10,273 nt of DNA, taken from positions 1-10,273 of the forward strand of contig DAOUYX010000040.1 of the NCBI GenBank assembly GCA_030665925.1. Direction: 5' to 3'. The DNA comes from Methanosarcinales archaeon (GTDB taxonomy: Archaea > Halobacteriota > Syntropharchaeia > Alkanophagales > Methanospirareceae). The position numbers were made by a program, and so were the translations under genes. Below the pieces are notes generated by a model. That model worked only from the letters and a program-made list of their open reading frames with translations. It searched no databases and was not told the DNA's origin. Position 1 is the first letter of the stretch; each line of letters starts with the position of its first letter. Below, in pieces: positions 7,495 through 10,273 of this stretch.

Positions 7495-7545
7495 CTTTTC
7501 AATTCCCCCTATTCCTTGTTCATACATTTATACAGAAATATACAG

Positions 7546-7553
7546 ATATATAA
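7546..7553 (-). promoter_or_regulatory. Candidate TATA box before the second small peptide gene
   Basis: On the - strand TTATATAT lies in the A/T-rich gap after the radical SAM stop. A start site about 25 nt on would fall near 7524, downstream of the ATG at 7527, leaving about 30 nt of leader before the ATG at 7494. Other A/T-rich matches nearby (for example TGTATAAA at 7528-7535) make the exact box uncertain. It could give the downstream genes their own transcript. Confidence 0.35.
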
Positions 7554-7572
7554 GACTATTATAAAAGAAGTA

Positions 7573-8415
7573 TTACCATATACACTTGCCACAGACCGGA
7601 TGTGTGTGCATGTTCCTGATGAACGCACTCCTCGCATTCATAATGGTTCTGAAGTTACCGTTGAGAGCATCTCCCAGGGGATAATCCGGCAGATAGCAGC
7701 AGGGCGTTACTTTACCATCATAAGTCACGAATATGCTCAATTTCACATATCTACAAGGTAAAGAATGCGTTCTTGGGAGATAAATCTCGTATCCCTGCTC
7801 TTTTTTCAGTTTTTCAACATCTTCAAATAGTGTCTCTTCCTCCTCTTTCGTTATGTATTCCACGTCAGGGTCTACATTGTAAGTGTTGAATAGCCGGTGG
7901 AGGATCACCGCATCCACACCCAGGTCCATAGCAATTTCTATGAGGTTAAAAATACCGTCAAGATTATCCCGGTAGATGGTAATATCGAAATAGGTTTTAG
8001 GCGTCTTCTGATTCCTCTGAGACCGCTCGCTTAAGAGCTTCTCCAAACCTGACTTGAATCGCCCGAGATATTCTGCACTGTATATTCCAAAAGCGAGGTC
8101 ATCCAGGCCCGAGTCGAGGATGTCGTCAACGTGCTCTTCAACGAGTATGCCGTTGGTTGTTAGATTGGTGGTTACTCCTCGCGATTGCGCGTATTTCAGC
8201 ATATCAAACAGTCCCTGATTTAAAAGCGGCTCACCCCAACCGTGCAGTCCGACATAGCGGAAATTATGTGAGTCCAGTATACGTTTGAAGTTCTCAACAG
8301 AGAGCTGGCCCGTCTTTTTATCAAGGTTTCTCCTCATGCATAATTTACAGTTTAGGTTGCATTCTCTTGTGGGCTCGATTTGCAATGTCAGATAGCTGAA
8401 TATTCGTTTGAGCAT
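7573..8415 (-). CDS. Radical SAM enzyme with SPASM/twitch-like C-terminus
   Basis: A 280-residue radical SAM protein. The N-terminus places the [4Fe-4S]/SAM motif CNLNCKLC (Cys19, Cys23, Cys26) right after a short LTLQIEPTRE strand, as in SPASM-class maturases. GWGEPL (59-64) replaces GGEP, and LTTNGILV (85-92) is the next SAM-barrel strand. The C-terminal part has Cys221, DGKVTPCC (233-240), LGDAL and a final CGKC (275-278), the layout of an auxiliary Fe-S (SPASM or twitch) domain used by enzymes that modify peptides or proteins. The gene is flanked by short MC-x-P peptide genes and starts just after a terminator-like T-tract, without a clear ribosome site before the ATG at 8415. Peptide modification is inferred from domain type and context. 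Other SPASM-like roles, such as cofactor synthesis or metalloenzyme maturation, are possible. Confidence 0.88.
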   Translation of the reverse strand: MLKRIFSYLTLQIEPTRECNLNCKLCMRRNLDKKTGQLSVENFKRILDSHNFRYVGLHGWGEPLLNQGLFDMLKYAQSRGVTTNLTTNGILVEEHVDDILDSGLDDLAFGIYSAEYLGRFKSGLEKLLSERSQRNQKTPKTYFDITIYRDNLDGIFNLIEIAMDLGVDAVILHRLFNTYNVDPDVEYITKEEEETLFEDVEKLKKEQGYEIYLPRTHSLPCRYVKLSIFVTYDGKVTPCCYLPDYPLGDALNGNFRTIMNARSAFIRNMHTHPVCGKCIW

Positions 8416-8422
8416 CGTCGTG

Positions 8423-8463
8423 AAAAAAATAAAAAAAGGAGGATGCGGAGATAGAGGTTCCGC
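8423..8463 (-). terminator. Hairpin plus T7-A-T7 tract between small peptide and radical SAM genes
   Basis: On the - strand GCGGA (8463-8459) pairs perfectly with TCCGC (8449-8445) around a 9-nt loop. Seven nt later comes TTTTTTTATTTTTTT (8437-8423). The hairpin starts directly after the stop of the 52-residue peptide gene and the T-tract ends 7 nt before the radical SAM ATG. Archaeal RNA polymerase terminates on T-tracts, so partial termination here would give more peptide mRNA than enzyme mRNA. Confidence 0.6.
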
Positions 8464-8622
8464 TTATTCCCCCACCTTTTTACGGTTTAGCCTCTTCAGT
8501 GGGTGGAAGGAGTTCAAAGTGAAGATGCTGCCAAGAACCGCAACAGCCATAATTTGGCTTATCGCGATCGCCTGAGCTGCAGCCGCTCCACCCACTATCG
8601 CTACGCTTATCGGTGCGCACAT
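8464..8622 (-). CDS. Small hydrophobic peptide, MC-x-P start
   Basis: A 52-residue ORF beginning MCAPISVAIVGGAAAAQ, continuing with an Ala/Ile-rich hydrophobic segment to about residue 35 (AVAVLGSIF), then FTLNSFHPLKRLNRKKVGE with a basic tail. GGAGG (8636-8640) lies 13 nt before the ATG, and a good BRE/TATA-like element lies further up. The start region resembles that of the second small gene at 7494. The hydrophobic stretch could be one membrane helix with the basic end inside; alternatively the glycine/alanine-rich segment could be the core or leader of a modified peptide. Cys2 directly after Met is the only cysteine. The gene sits upstream of the SPASM-like radical SAM gene, with a terminator-like element between. 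I do not recognise the family. Ribosome site, promoter and terminator together make this a convincing gene. Confidence 0.68.
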   Translation of the reverse strand: MCAPISVAIVGGAAAAQAIAISQIMAVAVLGSIFTLNSFHPLKRLNRKKVGE

Positions 8623-8660
8623 CTTTTTTATATTGCCTCCAATTATTTGTTATGTTTTTA

Positions 8661-8680
8661 GGTATATTTAATACTTTCGG
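8661..8680 (-). promoter_or_regulatory. BRE/TATA-like promoter of the small peptide gene
   Basis: Read on the - strand, CGAAAG (8679-8674) followed by TATTAAATATA (8673-8663) fits an archaeal BRE plus TATA box. A start site about 25 nt on falls near 8642, just before the GGAGG at 8640-8636, giving a leader of about 20 nt to the ATG at 8622. The position fits the gene well. Confidence 0.55.
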
Positions 8681-8802
8681 TTTTCATTTCATTTTTTAGT
8701 TATGTACTATTTCGGATTTAGAATCAATAAATATTATAAAAAGGGCTATTTTTCCGGAATAAAGCGTTAGAACGAGGAACCACAAAATCAAAATTGAGCG
8801 TG

Positions 8803-8820
8803 AAAAAAAAGAGAGAGGGA
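8803..8820 (-). terminator. T8 tract downstream of the FmdE-domain gene
   Basis: On the - strand a pyrimidine run TCCCTCTCTC leads into eight consecutive T (8810-8803), about 70 nt past the FmdE-domain stop. I see no strong hairpin before it, but T-tracts alone can terminate archaeal transcription. It would separate this gene from the small peptide transcript. Confidence 0.45.
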
Positions 8821-8881
8821 AGATGGTGCTGTGCTATGTTTACCCCCTCGCGTCCCCTCGAATTTCAACCTTTTTAGTATG

Positions 8882-10228
8882 TCAGCTCTTCCTTCTTCTT
8901 TTCGCTACATACACTACCGCACCCGCTATGGCTATGGCTGCTACGACACCAAGTCCGGGGATTGATGGCGTTTCTTCTGCGGGTGTCGGTGTTGGTGTAG
9001 TTCCGGGTTCTGGCATAATGCCAAGCTCAACCAGTGGATTTACGCCAGCGCTTTTAAGCTTTTCTATTTCTCCGGGGCTTTCCACTGTAAACGTTTTTAG
9101 TGTGGAAACGAAAGTTTCCGGCTTGTCTAAGTAATCCATCATAAAGAGGTCCATCTTTAGCCTCATCCACCACCACTTGTAGGTGTCAAAAGCTTTGAGG
9201 TCTTTTCTACTTACGTCGCCGCACATTTGAAATGCCTTATCCCAGTCAAAAGCCACAACTATTCCTTCTCCCTTCCCCGTTTTCAGGTCCTCTTTAATAA
9301 TTATATTCGCAACGTTTTTCGCCTCTTTTGGAAGTGCCGCCTTTTGCTCCGCAGTTAGCCACTTTACAAATGTCCGCTTATGCCCCACGTTAGTTTCAAA
9401 GATTATTATCAGCGCATCGTCCTTGCACCAGGGCGGAATTGCTATGACCGTGTATTCTTTCCTGGGATTTGCAGCAGGGAGTTCCTCTTTCACGTATTCC
9501 GCTATTAGATAACCACTTGTCAGTCCGGGGCAGATATGGTCATGAAGCTCAGCTACTTTAAGGAAATCATTCGGTAAGCCTTTAGCCCAAACATTACTCA
9601 ATGTAATCAAGCTGAACTCGTTTCCACCGAATACCTTTGCAACCATCTTCTCCTGCCATGCCTCTGGGTCGCTGAGCAGCTTATCTGCATCTATATTCTC
9701 TTTCGCAATCCGCGTGAAGATTTCCTCGTCCGTAAGCTTCATGAAATCCCTTAGAGCAGCATCTCTTTCTGTCTTCTCTCTGTCCAGATAGGTTTTGAGG
9801 ACTTCACTATCGGCTTCGAGATAAACGCAATCTTTGCTCTCCTTGTCGAAAAAGGCAAACCACAGACGGGCATTATAGGGTTTATGCACGTTTATTAAAT
9901 TCGCTTTACCCCGAGAAGCACCGCTGGTTAGCGTTACGCCATTGAGCGCTTTTTCCGTGGTATAATCGCCTATCATGGGCACATACCCCGCGTCTGTCAG
10001 TGCCAGAATGTTCGAGTCCCCTTTGCTAACTTGCAAATCCTTCATTGCTCTATCTGCAGCCTTGAACCCTACCAAATCCAGCACCGATAGTTCCTCTTCT
10101 CCAACAAAGTCAACTAACGGTTCTAACCCCGGATAATCACTGACGATACTCGCTTGTGCTGAGCCACTTGCAACGAATACGCTGCACAAAAATATCGTTA
10201 ACACCACCACAGCCGCTTTTCTTTTCAT
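8882..10228 (-). CDS. Extracytoplasmic FmdE-domain protein with archaeosortase-type C-terminal tail
   Basis: A 448-residue surface protein. An N-terminal signal peptide (MKRKAA, hydrophobic to about residue 20, then SGSAQA) precedes a region of about 200 residues without a clear family. The FmdE domain follows: ELHDHICPGLTSG (227-239) holds the family's H-x-H-x-C-P-G-x-x-x-G metal site, and Cys268 in PPWCKDDALII matches the second conserved C-x-x-D-A motif. After a TPTPTP linker (411-416) comes PSIPGLGVVAA, a hydrophobic helix (about 427-442) and KRRRKS, a PGF-CTERM-like sorting signal with PGL instead of PGF. AGGAGGT (10246-10240) lies 11 nt before the ATG; TATATTAT at the window edge (10273-10266) may be its TATA box. 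Metal or metal-chelate binding outside the cell is inferred from the domain and from the transporter genes downstream. Confidence 0.9.
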   Translation of the reverse strand: MKRKAAVVVLTIFLCSVFVASGSAQASIVSDYPGLEPLVDFVGEEELSVLDLVGFKAADRAMKDLQVSKGDSNILALTDAGYVPMIGDYTTEKALNGVTLTSGASRGKANLINVHKPYNARLWFAFFDKESKDCVYLEADSEVLKTYLDREKTERDAALRDFMKLTDEEIFTRIAKENIDADKLLSDPEAWQEKMVAKVFGGNEFSLITLSNVWAKGLPNDFLKVAELHDHICPGLTSGYLIAEYVKEELPAANPRKEYTVIAIPPWCKDDALIIIFETNVGHKRTFVKWLTAEQKAALPKEAKNVANIIIKEDLKTGKGEGIVVAFDWDKAFQMCGDVSRKDLKAFDTYKWWWMRLKMDLFMMDYLDKPETFVSTLKTFTVESPGEIEKLKSAGVNPLVELGIMPEPGTTPTPTPAEETPSIPGLGVVAAIAIAGAVVYVAKRRRKS

Positions 10229-10273
10229 CTTATTTTTTTACCTCCTGTTTTAAATACCGATCTTCATAATATA

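Larger units (their letters stand above)
8623..8881. other. 259-nt intergenic region between FmdE-domain gene and small peptide gene
   Basis: The largest gene-free stretch in the window. On the - strand it holds the 3' trailer of the FmdE-domain gene with G-rich runs near 8842-8860, a T8 tract, an A/T-rich middle part, and the promoter and leader of the small peptide gene. No tRNA, long hairpin or further convincing ORF was seen; the + frame open from 8823 is antisense to the FmdE-domain gene. GGAACCAC at 8776-8783 weakly recalls the repeat at 843. Confidence 0.5.

Noticed and set aside
7516..7761. Plus-strand 81-codon ORF near the small peptide gene
   Set aside because: Most of it is antisense to the end of the radical SAM gene, it has no ribosome site, and the translation resembles nothing coherent.
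8431..8455. Plus-strand GGAGG followed by ATG
   Set aside because: The ORF ends after three codons; the purine run is the complement of the minus-strand terminator region.
8464..8622. Small peptide as a HypC-type chaperone because of its Met-Cys start
   Set aside because: Only the Met-Cys and a nearby Pro are shared; the rest is hydrophobic, shorter than HypC, and no hydrogenase genes are present.
8823..9134. Plus-strand ORF of 103 codons
   Set aside because: Antisense to the 3' end of the FmdE-domain gene; its Ala/Ser/Pro/Gly bias merely mirrors the codons of the opposite strand.
1..10273. tRNA, rRNA, transposase or integrase genes
   Set aside because: No cloverleaf, rRNA segment or transposase-like protein was recognised on either strand.

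Overview
The window looks like a chromosomal segment of a euryarchaeon, most plausibly a methanogen or methane/alkane-oxidising relative such as an ANME-type archaeon. This is inferred from an FmdE-domain protein (a family named from the formylmethanofuran dehydrogenase operon) that carries a signal peptide and an archaeosortase-type C-terminal sorting tail, from TATA/BRE-like promoters and T-tract terminators, and from the many Fe-S/radical SAM enzymes. The exact lineage cannot be fixed from the sequence alone.

Left part (1-2315, + strand): the distal end of a phosphate uptake operon, with pstA (5' end cut by the window), pstB and phoU. An imperfect nested inverted repeat fills the pstA-pstB gap. 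Middle part (2300-3842, + strand): a headless remnant of an Xre-type HTH regulator overlaps the phoU stop, followed by a GNAT acetyltransferase and a membrane-anchored DUF4349 protein.

Right part (10228 down to 3916, all - strand): an accessory array that meets the pst side tail to tail near 3843-3915. In transcription order it holds an extracytoplasmic FmdE-domain protein; a 52-residue peptide gene; a radical SAM enzyme with a SPASM/twitch-like C-terminus; a second, 35-residue peptide gene; a six-helix membrane protein resembling an ECF transporter S component; a PflX-like radical SAM protein with extra cysteine clusters; a FecCD-type permease; and a FecE/BtuD-type ATPase. Genes from the second peptide onward are packed within about 40 nt of one another, with one start/stop overlap.

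The most interesting signal is the pair of short genes on either side of the SPASM-like radical SAM gene. Both encode peptides starting Met-Cys-x-Pro and have similar G-rich ribosome-site/A-rich leaders. The first is followed at once by a hairpin and a T7-A-T7 tract, before the enzyme gene. This resembles the layout of radical-SAM-modified peptide (RiPP-like) operons, and the neighbouring import genes raise the possibility of a modified peptide or metallophore/cofactor system. That is an inference; no substrate or product can be read from the sequence.
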